Shown one piece after another: positions 19,794 through 29,734 of a stretch of 29,734 bases of DNA (positions are counted from its first letter, which is position 1; each line of letters opens with the position of its first letter). Origin of the DNA: Mnemiopsis leidyi (lineage: Eukaryota > Ctenophora > Tentaculata > Lobata > Bolinopsidae). The position numbers and the translations under genes were made by a program. The DNA is taken from positions 139,203 to 168,936 of the forward strand of contig JH153802.1 in assembly GCA_000226015.1 (NCBI GenBank). Reading direction: 5' to 3'. The notes below the pieces were generated by a model, which saw nothing but the letters and a program-made list of their open reading frames with translations, did no database searches and had not been told where the DNA came from.

Positions 19794-22700
19794 ATGGGAT
19801 TGAGTGAGGAAAAATACAATGTCTTACGGAAGCGATTGGATCAATTGGGCTACAGGCAAACTTTGGAAATTTCTTCAGTACCACTTGTTGAGAAGTTATT
19901 TGCTGATTTGTTACACACAACAGAGAGTTTAAAGGCCAATAAACAGCAAACTGCGGCATTGAAGGTATTTTGTTGTTGAGCAGTTGGCATGATTACTGTT
20001 TTTCTTACTTGTATTGATTTAGTTTTGATATTGATGATTTTAATATGACTTTAAAATTTCAGGAAGAAAGTCAGGCAATTATTCAGCAAGGTGATCCCTA
20101 CAAAGCAGAAAACACTCGTTTACTCAGAGAAAACAATGATCTTCACATACAGATAATTAAAGTGTGTTGAATTTGAGTTTTCATAATCACATCACCTGTA
20201 CAGCTATTATACTAGTTTTGTCCTCTCACTGCAATATTCCAGAGATTTTAAACCACACAGATTAAGGAGTTCGAATTATTTTAAACTGAAACTTGTACAT
20301 CATTAGGTTAAAGAGGAAACAGATGGGAAGGTCAAAGAGCTTAAAAGTGCCCTTAGAAAGTCAGAGCATGAGTGTGCAGACTTACAGTTTTTAAACAGCC
20401 AGTATGCACATAAATTAAAGGCCTTACAAAAGCAGGACCAGGCAAAGTCCAACAGAATACAGCAACTACATGTAAGTTTTGATGAAAGGAATGACTTTCT
20501 GATACAGTAAATTTATACAACATCTGAATAATCCAAAACTATTTCAGGTGTGAAAATCGTTTGATTTAAAGAATAGTCAACTTGGTAAAATAGTGGATCC
20601 TCTAATGTTGAATTCATGCAATATAATTGCATTCCACAGGAAAGAAACATGAACGCAGTTGTTGAAACTCCTGGAGGGAGAAGGCGCCACATTGCCCAGC
20701 GGAGACCTGTCCTTGAGATGAATTCTTCAATTCCAATGTCACCAGGATCTGATGTCCAGACACCAACAAAACCTCAAACAGATCCATACATGTGTGATCT
20801 ATTAAGAGTGGCAGATCAGCAAATTGCAGAGCTCAACAGACAGGTAAAGAACATGGAGGAAGCAAATAGTGCTGCACAAAGAAAATCAGAGACATTGGTT
20901 AAACAAGTTACCTTGAGGGACAAGGAGATTGATCGACTACAGCATTTATTAGAGGGAGGAAGACCCACAAAGGCAATGATAAACGATGGTCTAGCTGAGA
21001 GCACAGAAAGGGTGATCTCCCATCTCAATGTTCAGGTGAGTTGTAGATAAACTTTGGCTTCTAATTAACTTCAAGGCTTTCTGAAAGTAATTACATAATT
21101 GGTTAAGTCTGTTACCCAAATTCATTATGCATACTATTCATAGGTTGAGTATTTGCAACAGTCAAACAGAGAACTGGATGCAAAGTTAAGGGCTTCCCTG
21201 GCCAAACAGAGAGAAGAAATGGAAGGAAATAAGGTAATCGTCATTCACTTTATTTGTTATATAATGTTTGTGGGTTTGTTACTCAAGTAAAACGCCAGGG
21301 ATTAGGTGGAACCTTCGTGCTAAATTCACATCACTAGCCTCAATAAATTTGATGTATTTGTAGTGTTGTAATAGTTTAAAACTTATATTTGTTATATAAG
21401 CTTTACTATCAAGTTATGATATGATAACATATTTATTGTTCTTCTTTCATCTTTCAGTTATTCAATTAACATTGCATCATGATTTCTGTCAGGCATACCA
21501 AACAAAGAATATAGACCTTCAGCAAAGGTTAAACAAAGTGCAAGAAGAACTGGATAAGATGAAAATTGAAAAGAATGCACGTCTGGGGACATATGAAACT
21601 GAGCTGGACATGATATTCCACAAGATCAAGGACAAAGAAAACCAGTTTCAAGAGGAAAAATCACAGCACATAGCTCTACAAGAAAAAGTTGAAGAACTAA
21701 AATTGGAGAAGAAGGATCTGGTCAAGTTGCTTACCGAGTCCCAAGTTGAGACAGAGAGGTTTACATTGGTGGTGAAAAGACTGGAGGAGGACAAGAAGGA
21801 GTTGGGGAGACAGGTCAGAGATATGGGCGAGGAAAACAAACAGCTGAAGAGAAATGTCAATAGGTGGTGTAGATATCTTTTAATCGATTTGATTTTTTCA
21901 ATTTGTGTTTTTCAGAGAATTATCATTTATTAACCCGTTCGCCCCCGAGGTCGATATATATACCCGCTCTGGCGACTGATACTGTGCGATATCTTTTCGC
22001 TATAGAATCAATTTCTTTAGTGAGTCTGCTTTTAAAAACTTAGTTCTAACCATAACAACACTCATTTTGAAAAAAGAAATAGTTTTTTGATAATTACGCT
22101 AATTAATTCATAAAATAATTAATTAATTATTTTTAATTATGCATAATTATGACTCATGAACTTGTTTCTCAAAATCATCTCGGGACCATTTAAAACAATG
22201 CTTTATCAAATATGGGAGCATGCAAACTGTTTGATTGTGGATAAAATGTATCCACAATAAGTTGTTGAAGTGCGGGTATATATATCGACCTCGGGGGTTC
22301 GCCGGGGGAAGTCGAATTATTTTGATGAAAAATCCATTTATATGCCATGCAAATCCGTTTTAGTGTAAATTTGATAGCTTGTTAAATTATTTATGTTGTT
22401 TTCCACAAAAGTTTGTGGAAAAGTTCTAACTGTCCTTGCGACTTCTTTAAAAGTAAAGTATAGCTATGGTATAACAGGTCGATAAATCGACCTAGGGAGA
22501 TGAGAGGTGTGAATAGTGTACACCATTATGTAAAAGTATTTGCAAGTTTAGTTACACGTGTGAAACTGGTTTGAATTGCATTTCAGGGTGTATAGAACCG
22601 ATATAGACCAGTAAACAATCGACCTGGGGCGGGGAGGGTGCCCAAATGACCACACCCTATTTTGCATATCCCTGTTACGGCCCTCAATGATTCTGCTTAA

Positions 22701-25700
22701 ACATCTCAGCATACGGATCTGGCGTTATTAATGACAAAGTGAAAGACCGTGTGACTCTACATTAGAAAAGAAAAAGTTGGGAAAAGCTTTGTCTGGGTTT
22801 TTGTAACGAGGTCACCAAATAATTAGAATGGGTCTCTTTTCGGCAAATATGGGTCTCCTGCCGGCCTATAAACGACCGATAGCCGGACGACATCCGGCCT
22901 GTAGCTGGCCTATATCAGGCTGGCTATAGGCCGTCTACAGGGCTGATCAAGGCCGGCTATTGGCTATTAATAGGTCTGTTATTGACCTGATATTGGCCTT
23001 TAATCGCCCTTACAGGCCTTGTATTGGCCTTGCATCGGCCAATCGGCCGACTAAAGGCCGGAACTAATCTACTAATCTGCCCTTTTGCCAACTTGCAGAA
23101 ATGCCTTGACATGACAGATTCAAGCTACCGAGCTTTCAGAACTGGGGAACTGTGGATGCAAAGCAAGTTTACAGTGTGCATAATGTGCATCAATAGTCCT
23201 GAATAGTTTTTGGCAAATCAAGCCTTCTTCTAGTCTCCTGGTAATCCCCAAAGCGAGTTTGATACATCAACTGAACGTGATTAAAACCGTATTTTAGTAT
23301 CATGTCCTCAGAAACGTCCCGTCCGTGACGGCAAATGCTGAATTATGTGATGTTAAATCTTTTTAAGTGTCTTCTGAGGATGTGAGAAGCATAAGGAAGC
23401 CTCGCATCAAGAGCAATCGCTGTTTGTCCTATTAGAATAAAGTATTTCAAGATACAGTTGTAAGAAAGTGAGAATAGCAAGACAGGGCAGCATGAGGGCT
23501 TTCACATTGACTTCTTAGTCCAATGAGAAGTTAATTCTATTTATTTCACAAACAAATTGGCTAATATGACCAACTTTGTTATCTCACCTAGTGAAACTCC
23601 CAAGGTCGATAAATCGACCTCCTCAGTATAACTGACCTCCTCTGTATAACTGAGGCACTAAAAACTGGAATTATTCTCCTTAATTGTATTAATATGTAAG
23701 GCCGTGTCATATGGGGCTTAGAAACTTTCATGAATAAGCAATTTTCAAAATTTTGAAGATGTAAAAATTTTCCTGTTGAATCCCCGAGGTCGATATATCG
23801 ACCCGGCGATATTTCGAAAACCAAAAGCATTGAGACAAAAACCTTTCAGACTTTTCTTATTTGGACCAATACAAGTTGATTTAGGGGGAAAATTTGAAAA
23901 TTCATTCTCGGGGGTGTAGGGGTTAAGCTTTTTTACTTTACATAAATTTGCTTTCCTGAATTACTAGAGTTCAATTCCTTTATACCTACAGTCTGGAACA
24001 TATAACAAGCCTTAAGACAACAAACATGGAGCAACAGAAAGGAATGGCTGCTGTGAACTTGCAAGATAGAATCGACCAGTTAACAGATGAGAATGATACA
24101 AATAAAAATCAAATAACTGCTCTTCTAAAGGTTTCGGATAATCACATCATATAACAAAACAAATAGTACTTTACTTAGATTTTGTGCCCTTAATTAAGTA
24201 TAGTTTAATTGATCTTGTCACAAAGAGCCAGCATTACTGCTCTATATATTTTGGTTTCTTTAGATAATAAATGCTTTACCCGTACCCCAGGAAGTAGACG
24301 ATGTTCAGAAAGATTTGAACTTGAAGTCAGAAGAAGTCATCTACTACAAACAGGAGTGTTCAAATTTACAGTCTCTTATTTCTAAATACGCAATACCTGC
24401 AAGAGAAAATGAACCTGTGAGTTTATAACAATCATGTATTTAGTTTTTTATCAATCATTTCCCGTTTCTTACGACTCAAAGTATACCTGAATTGTAAACC
24501 AGCAAATAAAACCTATGAAACACGAAGTACCAAAGAAATCAAACCTAGATTGCAAACAAAAAAGGATTATGTAACGTTTACCCGAACCTCACGTAAATTT
24601 TCCACAGTTGTCCCAGCTGGAGAAGGTGTCGACGGAACGAGACAAAGCAAAGCGTCAAGTCACAGAGCTGCAGAGTGAGATACTTAACCTCAAGTCTAAC
24701 ATTCGGCTTGTCACCTCTGAGAGGGACAACATAGACGCTCTTTATCTGCAGGTAGACGTTGGTTTGTTCTTGCTGAGGTTCATTCGTACTAATTATTATA
24801 ACATTTACTGTGGGTGATTAGTCATGGATGCGATAGATATTGTCTATTAGAAATGTCTAGTTTGTCATTAACCGGCATTGCATTGCTACTTGTACAATAG
24901 TCAAATGTTAAGAAACTAACTCGGAAATGAATCATTAGGCTACAGATGAGGTAAAGAGATTGCGTTCAGAGCAGACAGATCATTTGTTAGCAGAGTCCGG
25001 GGCTTCCCTCAGGATTGAGAGGGACAATGCCATCACCAAGCTTAGACAGGTTAGTGTTCCGGGACATAGCAGTCCCTTGTCAAACCGGATTTGGTCCAGG
25101 TTTAATGGTTTGATGTGAGATAAATCTTAAATTTGAATTTTAATAATCTTGAAAAATCTCTACACTGCGCTGTAATGACATACTGTGTTTGACATCAATG
25201 TTTCTAATTGCTATCAATGATCAAATATTCATTGCCCTAAATAAATATTTGACCGCTGACAGACAAGTAATCTGGCAGTATTTATAAAATAAGAGTCTAC
25301 TCACTAAAACACCGAGGCAGCTCCCCATCTGCCGAGAAATCAGTACCACCCACACACGTCACAGTCACGTGACCACTCCTCCCCACGTGTTTCCAGCCTC
25401 TCTGACACGTTACAGTCAAAGTAGAGCCAGGCTCAGTTGGGAGAGTCCCCGTGGTGAGTCTGTAGTCCCAATCGGAGGGCAGGGATGTGCAGCTTGTTGC
25501 TGGTTCCTCTGGAGACGAGTCCTCTGTAAGTTTTGTTTATTAGTATCAAAATTGGAAGCTAATTCATGCCCCTTAATTTAGAAAAGTTCAGAAAAGTCAA
25601 ACAGCTCCAGTTCTTATTACCTTCGGAAAATCTATACTGTTTCGAAGCGGTGTCCATGCGATTTTGGAGATGAAATTCAATACCGAGTGCCTTATTTTTC

Positions 25701-28700
25701 ATCGTGCAATCTTCCCGCCCAGATGTGAAGTCCCAATCAGCTTCAAGCACGTCGTCAAACCATATTTTTAGATGGGTCTGAGTTTTCAAAAAAGTCAAAA
25801 TGCCGCCCCTTGACCTGAAGCCAGCCGATGTTTTAAAATGGAACATATCGCAGTTTTTTACGTTGATATTATCCGCTACAAATGTTACAAAAGCCAAACC
25901 AAAGTTCTCGATTTTTAGGAAAAATCTTATATCATTCCCTGACGCTATTGCCGCATCAGTTTTAATTTGAAATTTTTGTCCCTCTACCGGTCCTAGGATT
26001 GGCACGTGTTTATTTTCAGGAACATCCTGCCAGTTTGCATATTCTGAAAAAATTTTATGTTAACTTTGAAAGGTTTTAGATTTAGTAATAAACTTGTAAG
26101 ATTATTAAACTCAATGTTTTCAAACTTTATGATAACTGATGAGCATTGAGCAATGGTTTAAAAATCCTGTTTAGCACCGAAAAATATCAAAAACATTTGT
26201 TATTTACCTGAACATGAAAGTCCTAAAAGCGCGAATATCAGGATTCGAAAACGATTTCGTTCCATTAAGCGATTTATACTTGGTCACTCTAATGAGAGAT
26301 AACTTGAGACGCTGATTTTTCAAAGAATTCGAAAATACAAAATAAATCGGAGATGGGTTATAATGATCTAAATATAATTTTTTTCAATTCAAAGGCTTTT
26401 ACAAATATACACATTTTTAGTTCAACTTTATGAAAATGTAATATTTCAGCAAAAATTTATAAAGTCGACTAAATGATGGGGCAACGATGTTAAGGTACGC
26501 AGTAAATGTGCACTACAAAAATATGCGAACACATTTTACAACAAATGACCGTCGTGTGTTTAACACTTTAAAGGCAAAACAAATAACAACAACTACGTTG
26601 TGCTTTGTGTTTATTGAAAATCCACACCACTACATGAGGAGGCCTACGTTTGATAAGCTAAGGAAGAGTTTACAATTAAAAAAAGAAGTTGAAATCCTAG
26701 GCATTGAATCATACTATCACATGATTAATCTAGGGATATTATCAATAGTCCTCACTTGTCATTGATCATTGCATCATATATGATGTTTTCATATTTGTGG
26801 TTTAAATTTACCCAATTATAGTTAGCCAATGACAGTTTCCTAAAGACAGTTTCCTTATGACAGTTGCCGAATGACAGTTGCTCAATGACCCGTGTTACAG
26901 GCACTATCAGAGAAAGAGAACCTTACAGAACAGCTAGCCCTGGACAAGCAAACTGTGCAACTAGAAACGGAACAACTTGGCGACAAAATCAGAGAACAAG
27001 ATCGGAAGATCCATTCTCTGACGGTGGAGAGAGATCTGCTGCAGAACAAGGCGAACAACGCTAAAGAAACGATCAAGAAGTTGGAGGAGCAGGTCACTGC
27101 TTCCTCTACTCACCTTTACACTGCACAGGCAGGTAATATTCTCTCAGAAATTAGTGACGTTTACATAACTTAACTTAACTTAACTTATAACATTTTGTGT
27201 ACAGTACTATAGTGAATAATATTGAACAGATGTGTTGTCTGTTTGTTTGTTTTGTCGAAACAAAAGCTCTTTATCACGCTTGTTCAGTGCTAGTTAAAAA
27301 AAGAAGTGATATCCCAAATCTTTTCAAGTTTTCAAGTTCGTTAGTCCATGCTGTTTAAAGTCAATGAGTTTATTACTAAAAGAATGCATTTCGAAAAGTT
27401 GGTTGAATGGCATTTCGTTCTGCCTCGCAATCCAGCGGTTGCAGGTTCGAATATGCTCGGGGAAAGCCTGCTTGTTAAATCGATAAACGGTTCGAAAAGA
27501 GTTCGAAATCGTTCGAAAAGAGTTAAAAATGACAAAAAATGAACTCTTTAAGCACCAATCAGTTTAAAATGACATCTGAAATATATATGATCAGGTTACA
27601 GCACCGGTCCACAACGAATTGTAAAGTAACCATCACCCAGGTTTAGTGGACACAGCCCCCTCTAAACTAAAATTGTTTGACAGCGCGCTCTGTCTCTTTT
27701 TAATGAGCCAAGACCGCCTGAAGCCTTAAAGAAATGTTTCATTATGGCAATAAGTCCCTTACTATGAAGTTCCGATATTTAAAAATGACATTTAAATTGT
27801 ATACATGTACGATTTTTGTAAGATGATGTGCACAGGTCACTTTAGGATTTTCATTAAGGTGATTGACATGCTGTTCTCACTATAAAGTAAAAGCCTAGGT
27901 CATTTCTGATATATAGGTTGTGAGGGCAATATACAGCAGGCGCGCAGAAAGTCAAACGACTAAGCAACTTAAGCAAAAAATGAGATGATTCATGTCAATT
28001 AAAGTATAATCATGTGCTGGTATAAGTCAAGCTGCGGTAATTAAATCATTGGCTTGCCATTTTTAGCTTGCCGCAACTATGGTAATGGCTTTAAAGGCAC
28101 GTACTTAAAATTGTCATAAACCTCGTTAATTGCTAGCACAAGTAGTCCGAACAAATGGCGATTTTACTTACATTAAAGAATATGTGAAGAATATCAGGAC
28201 GACATGTCACCTTGCTGCCATCTTGTGGGTTTTGTCTAACAGCTGCTTCCACAAGTTCGGACTAACAGTTAGGTACTCACAAGAAACCAGTCTAACTTAA
28301 CAAGACAGTTAAGTAATTACTGTGAATATGGTCGGTTATGGTACTTACTTAGTTACTAGTGGGGCGGGTTGTAACACGTGTTTAGTCAGTTACTAATAGT
28401 CAGTTTGTGATGCTTCTACTCAATACTCACACTAAGAATTGGGCACAGGTGAATTTAAACATTGCTTTGCTAACGTATCACATATAATATATAGTATATA
28501 TAATTTTCGTTATGAATAGGACTATAATGTACGGAAGCATCTTTTCTGTAACAAATATAACAGATACAGCTCAGTATATGTATATAACAGATAACCTTAG
28601 ATTGTAGAAAATGGTAATGATAGCTACTGATCACCAGAACGAATAACCCGAGAAGCGCTCTTATCAATAGACTGTGTGTCTCATCAAAGTTCATGAATGA

Positions 28701-29078
28701 GTTATTCTGATATAATGTAATGTCAATTATTCAGTGATACTTGGCCCTGGTACTATCTCCGTTATCAAGTCACAATAAGTAGATGATTCGGCACAGGTTA
28801 TTGTAAGCTGGTGATCTAGTGAATACCTCTAGATTTACTAAGTTACTAAGTTACTAAGTTACTTACTAAGCTAGTTAGCTGCAATGAAAAATGCACCGGG
28901 TCAGGATGTTTAACGAACGGATTTTAAACTGGGACATTGAATCGCAGCTTATTCTAAACAAAAATGGGAGTTTAGCTTATCTTTTTGTTGTTTTATTTTA
29001 GGTCCGTCAAGAGAAGCCAAACCTTTACTGACAAGAGGAAACAATAATACTGACTTTGGAAACAATACATCTGAGTGA
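19794..29078 (+). CDS. CEP135: CEP135-type centriolar coiled-coil protein
   Basis: Exons by GT-AG and phase: 19794-19964, 20063-20161, 20307-20471, 20640-21035, 21144-21233, 21493-21863, 23992-24130, 24264 (or 24291)-24416, 24608-24751, 24939-25049, 26901-27132, and a tentative last exon 29002-29078. They join without a frame break to 715 residues (706 with the alternative exon 8). The N-terminus MGLSEEKYNVLRKRLDQLGY, then RQTLE and PLVEKLFADLLHTTESL, is diagnostic for CEP135. ERNMNAVVETPGGRRRHIA and DPYMCDLLRVADQQIAELNR match the next conserved segment. The rest is long coiled coil. In animals CEP135 links the SAS-6 cartwheel to centriole microtubules (established for the family). The human protein is about 1140 residues, so either the gene continues past the window or this is a short form. 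Intron 21864-23991 carries a TTAA element and intron 25050-26900 an antisense gene. The start was chosen at 19794 because homology begins just after it; an in-frame ATG at 19749 exists. Confidence 0.9.
21942..22297. repeat. Perfect 26-bp inverted repeat inside the TTAA element
   Basis: cccccgaggtcgatatatat plus acccgc at 21942-21967 is exactly complementary to 22272-22297. It sits just inside the left end and again about 330 bases in. Confidence 0.95.
22476..22493. repeat. GGTCGAT palindrome 1
   Basis: aggtcgataaatcgacct, arms of 8 bases with a central aa. An identical 18-mer occurs at 23603. Confidence 0.9.
22853..23062. repeat. Degenerate ggcctata/ccggc tandem array
   Basis: About 20 spaced occurrences of ggcct or ccgg with tat or gat in between, at roughly 10-base spacing on both strands, inside the TTAA element. 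It looks like an old expanded simple satellite. Confidence 0.75.
23603..23620. repeat. GGTCGAT palindrome 2
   Basis: Identical to the 18-mer at 22476-22493. Confidence 0.9.
23788..23803. repeat. GGTCGAT palindrome 3
   Basis: ggtcgatatatcgacc, a perfect 16-base palindrome near the right end of the TTAA element. Confidence 0.9.
25050..25296. other. Host intron, downstream flank of nested gene 2
   Basis: 247 bases between CEP135 exon 10 and the nested gene's stop. On the minus strand this should hold its 3' UTR. No AATAAA is seen on that strand. Confidence 0.4.
25297..26265 (-). CDS. Nested antisense gene: secreted protein with C-terminal Sushi/CCP domain, 235 aa
   Basis: Three minus-strand exons, 26265-26208, 26043-25621 and 25523-25297, joined in phase 1 both times (708 nt with stop). 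Start MERNRFRILIFALLGLSCS is a typical signal peptide. The middle exon encodes about 140 residues (for example GNDIRFFLKIENFGLAFVTF, then HLKIWFDDVLEADWDF) with alternating hydrophobic strands. This suggests a beta-sandwich; a galectin- or FAMeT-like fold is possible, but I do not recognise it. The last exon has the four-Cys pattern of one CCP/Sushi domain (ATSCTSLPSDWDYRL, STLTVTCQRGWKHVG, HVTVTCVGG, LPRCFSE), although the Trp usual before the fourth Cys is missing. No membrane segment or GPI signal is seen, so it should be secreted. It lies inside CEP135 intron 25050-26900. Confidence 0.78.
26266..26900. other. Upstream region of nested gene 2 / host intron
   Basis: 635 bases between the nested gene's start (minus) and CEP135 exon 11 (plus). 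A 92-codon frame at 26487-26765 (+) is open but has no good splice context. A short tandem repeat lies at 26823-26888. Confidence 0.4.
26823..26888. repeat. Four-copy 14-16-bp tandem repeat before CEP135 exon 11
   Basis: Units of the form caatgacagtttcc, taaagacagtttcc, ttatgacagttgcc and gaatgacagttgct. They end 12 bases before the acceptor at 26900. Confidence 0.85.
27165..27187. repeat. (TAACT)n short tandem repeat
   Basis: taacttaacttaacttaactta, directly after the donor of CEP135 exon 11. Confidence 0.85.
27400..27452 (+). mobile_element. Possible tRNA-derived SINE head
   Basis: tggttgaatgg (27400-27410) fits the Pol III A box and ggttcgaat (27444-27452) the B box, at 33-base spacing. 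The arms around them do not form a good cloverleaf, so it is not a functional tRNA gene. The SINE reading is inference. Confidence 0.35.
28835..28870. repeat. (TTACTAAG)n tandem repeat
   Basis: Three full ttactaag units, the variant ttac, and a final ttactaag. Confidence 0.9.
29002..29078 (+). other. Tentative terminal exon of CEP135
   Basis: After acceptor ttgttttattttag, the phase-1 continuation of the exon ending at 27132 reads GPSREAKPLLTRGNNNTDFG and ends in NNTSE-stop (TGA 29076-29078). Phase and acceptor are good, but the peptide matches no CEP135 C-terminus I know and there is no AATAAA nearby. The stop straddles the junction of a 39-bp tandem duplication. Confidence 0.5.
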
Positions 29079-29115
29079 AACAATAATACTGACTTTGGAA
29101 ACAATACATCTGAGT
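29038..29115. repeat. Perfect 39-bp tandem duplication
   Basis: Two identical units starting gaaacaataatactgacttt, at 29038-29076 and 29077-29115. The first overlaps the end of the tentative CEP135 terminal exon. Confidence 0.97.
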
Positions 29116-29337
29116 GAATAGTTTGTATTTGTTATTTGTACGCACAGTGCACACTTAAAAAATTTGTGTCGAGTCACTCGGGGTTGAAAGCCGGTACATG
29201 CATGATGGATTGTCTGCAGCCGCAAGCTGGCCCTGAGAACCGAAAAATAACTGACCAAACTTACCTGCCACCTGGAGGCTATTTAACCCCTGTACAATTT
29301 CTATACCTAGGTGCACCATCAAATCCCCAAGCTTTAG
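29116..29337. other. Short non-coding stretch before LINE fragment
   Basis: Between the 39-bp duplication and the LINE frame. Open on both strands over short distances, but nothing is recognised. Confidence 0.4.
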
Positions 29338-29734
29338 ACCTGGTCCAGACTCCTGCCTCAAAGTTGTAACAACAAATTAACAGCCATGAAACGTAAAAAT
29401 AAGAAGAACTACTTTTCAGAATATTTTAAGAAATTTAAAAATGACTCAAAGAGACTTTGGAATGGTATAAATCTTGCACTAGAGCAGACAAGACATAAAA
29501 AGTCACTGCCGTCTACTATAAGAGACACCGACGGAAAACTAATAGAAGGAAATAAAAATGTGGCAAATGCTTTTGCTCGATACTTTGAATCAGTACCAGG
29601 TAAAACGAAAAGCAAAATACCGCAATATAAACACCCGTATATGCACTACCTCAACAGAAGCAAACCAAGTAGAAGCTACCTAGTACTAGATGATACGAAT
29701 GCTGATGAAGTCTACAAGTACATCATGAAACTTA
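29338..29734 (+). mobile_element. LINE-type non-LTR retrotransposon fragment, ORF2 pre-RT region
   Basis: Open from the codon after TAG (29335) to the window edge; an in-frame ATG lies at 29386. The 132-codon product has KKNYFSEYFKKFKNDSKRLW, GINLALEQTRHKKSLPSTI, RDTDGKLIEGNKNVANAFAR and YFESVPGKTKSKIP. This spacing (aromatic-Lys helix, W..I, 'G..I......A..FA.YF') is the usual linker between endonuclease and reverse transcriptase in Jockey/CR1/RTE-related LINEs. Endonuclease is absent upstream, so the copy is 5' truncated or degraded; the RT would lie beyond the window. Confidence 0.7.

Larger units (their letters stand above)
21934..23922. mobile_element. piggyBac-like non-autonomous element in CEP135 intron
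   Basis: Flanked by TTAA at 21930-21933 and 23923-23926. The left end is CCCGTTCGCCCCCGAG; the right end read inward is CCCCTACACCCCCGAG, 13 of 16 matching. TTAA target sites with CCC...GGG ends are characteristic of the piggyBac superfamily. The 1989 bases contain no transposase frame, so it is a MITE-like or internally rearranged derivative. It contains a perfect 26-bp inverted repeat and several GGTCGAT palindromes. Confidence 0.72.
27133..29001 (+). other. Long CEP135 intron or gap between exons
   Basis: About 1.9 kb without a recognised exon. It holds small tandem repeats, the A/B-box pair and AT-rich sequence. Further CEP135 exons, if any, were not found here. Confidence 0.45.

Noticed and set aside
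23588..23830. Minus-strand frame in the TTAA element as a transposase remnant
   Set aside because: Its sequence comes from the GGTCGAT palindromes; no DDD or Cys-rich transposase motif.
27400..27470. Functional tRNA gene
   Set aside because: A and B boxes fit, but acceptor and T stems do not pair.
28470..28694. 74-codon minus-strand frame
   Set aside because: AT-rich chance frame with no supporting signal.

Overview
The window is invertebrate metazoan genomic DNA. It holds multi-exon genes with short GT-AG introns, a CA microsatellite, several families of short interspersed and inverted-repeat elements, a LINE fragment and one assembly gap (N at 17478-18394). I cannot name the species. The mix of a BAZ2-type chromatin remodeler gene, a CEP135 gene and SRCR/Cys-rich receptor genes nested inside introns fits a marine invertebrate, possibly a non-bilaterian such as a ctenophore, cnidarian or sponge; this is inference only.

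Left part (about 844-13528, + strand): the 3' two thirds of a BAZ2-type (bromodomain adjacent to zinc finger 2 / Toutatis-like) gene. Twenty coding exons can be placed by splice sites and codon phase. They encode, in order, a charged coiled coil, a DDT domain, WHIM motifs, an AT-hook, a long Gln/Leu repeat region, an Ala-Ser-Pro linker, a third WHIM-type motif, two PHD fingers and a C-terminal bromodomain ending in a stop at 13526-13528. The 5' end lies outside the window. One junction (3625 to about 3901) has no visible AG acceptor and sits in a poly-C run.

Nested gene 1 (10780 down to 7915, - strand) lies wholly inside the 3.9-kb BAZ2 intron. Six exons join in frame to give a 722-residue type I membrane protein: signal peptide, two tandem ectodomain units built from SRCR-like domains, a GCC2/GCC3-like Cys-rich stalk, one transmembrane helix and a short basic tail.

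Middle (13529-19793): intergenic. It starts with the BAZ2 3' UTR and poly(A) signals, then becomes a nest of repeats at about 14400-17170: foldback structures, perfect inverted repeats and very short elements with TTGTAC...ACAA ends. Two of the short elements can be compared with unoccupied copies in the same window. The assembly gap is flanked by an exact 40-bp direct repeat.

Right part (19794-29078 or beyond, + strand): a CEP135-type centriole coiled-coil gene of about 12 exons. One intron carries a 2-kb element with TTAA target duplication and CCC...GGG ends (piggyBac-like, no transposase). Another intron holds nested gene 2 (26265 down to 25297, - strand): three exons encoding a 235-residue secreted protein with an unrecognised beta-rich domain and a C-terminal Sushi/CCP domain. 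The window ends inside a LINE-type non-LTR retrotransposon reading frame.

The two host genes are intracellular (chromatin and centriole). Both nested antisense genes encode surface or secreted proteins with signal peptides and mostly phase-1 introns. This nested arrangement is the most interesting large-scale pattern in the window.
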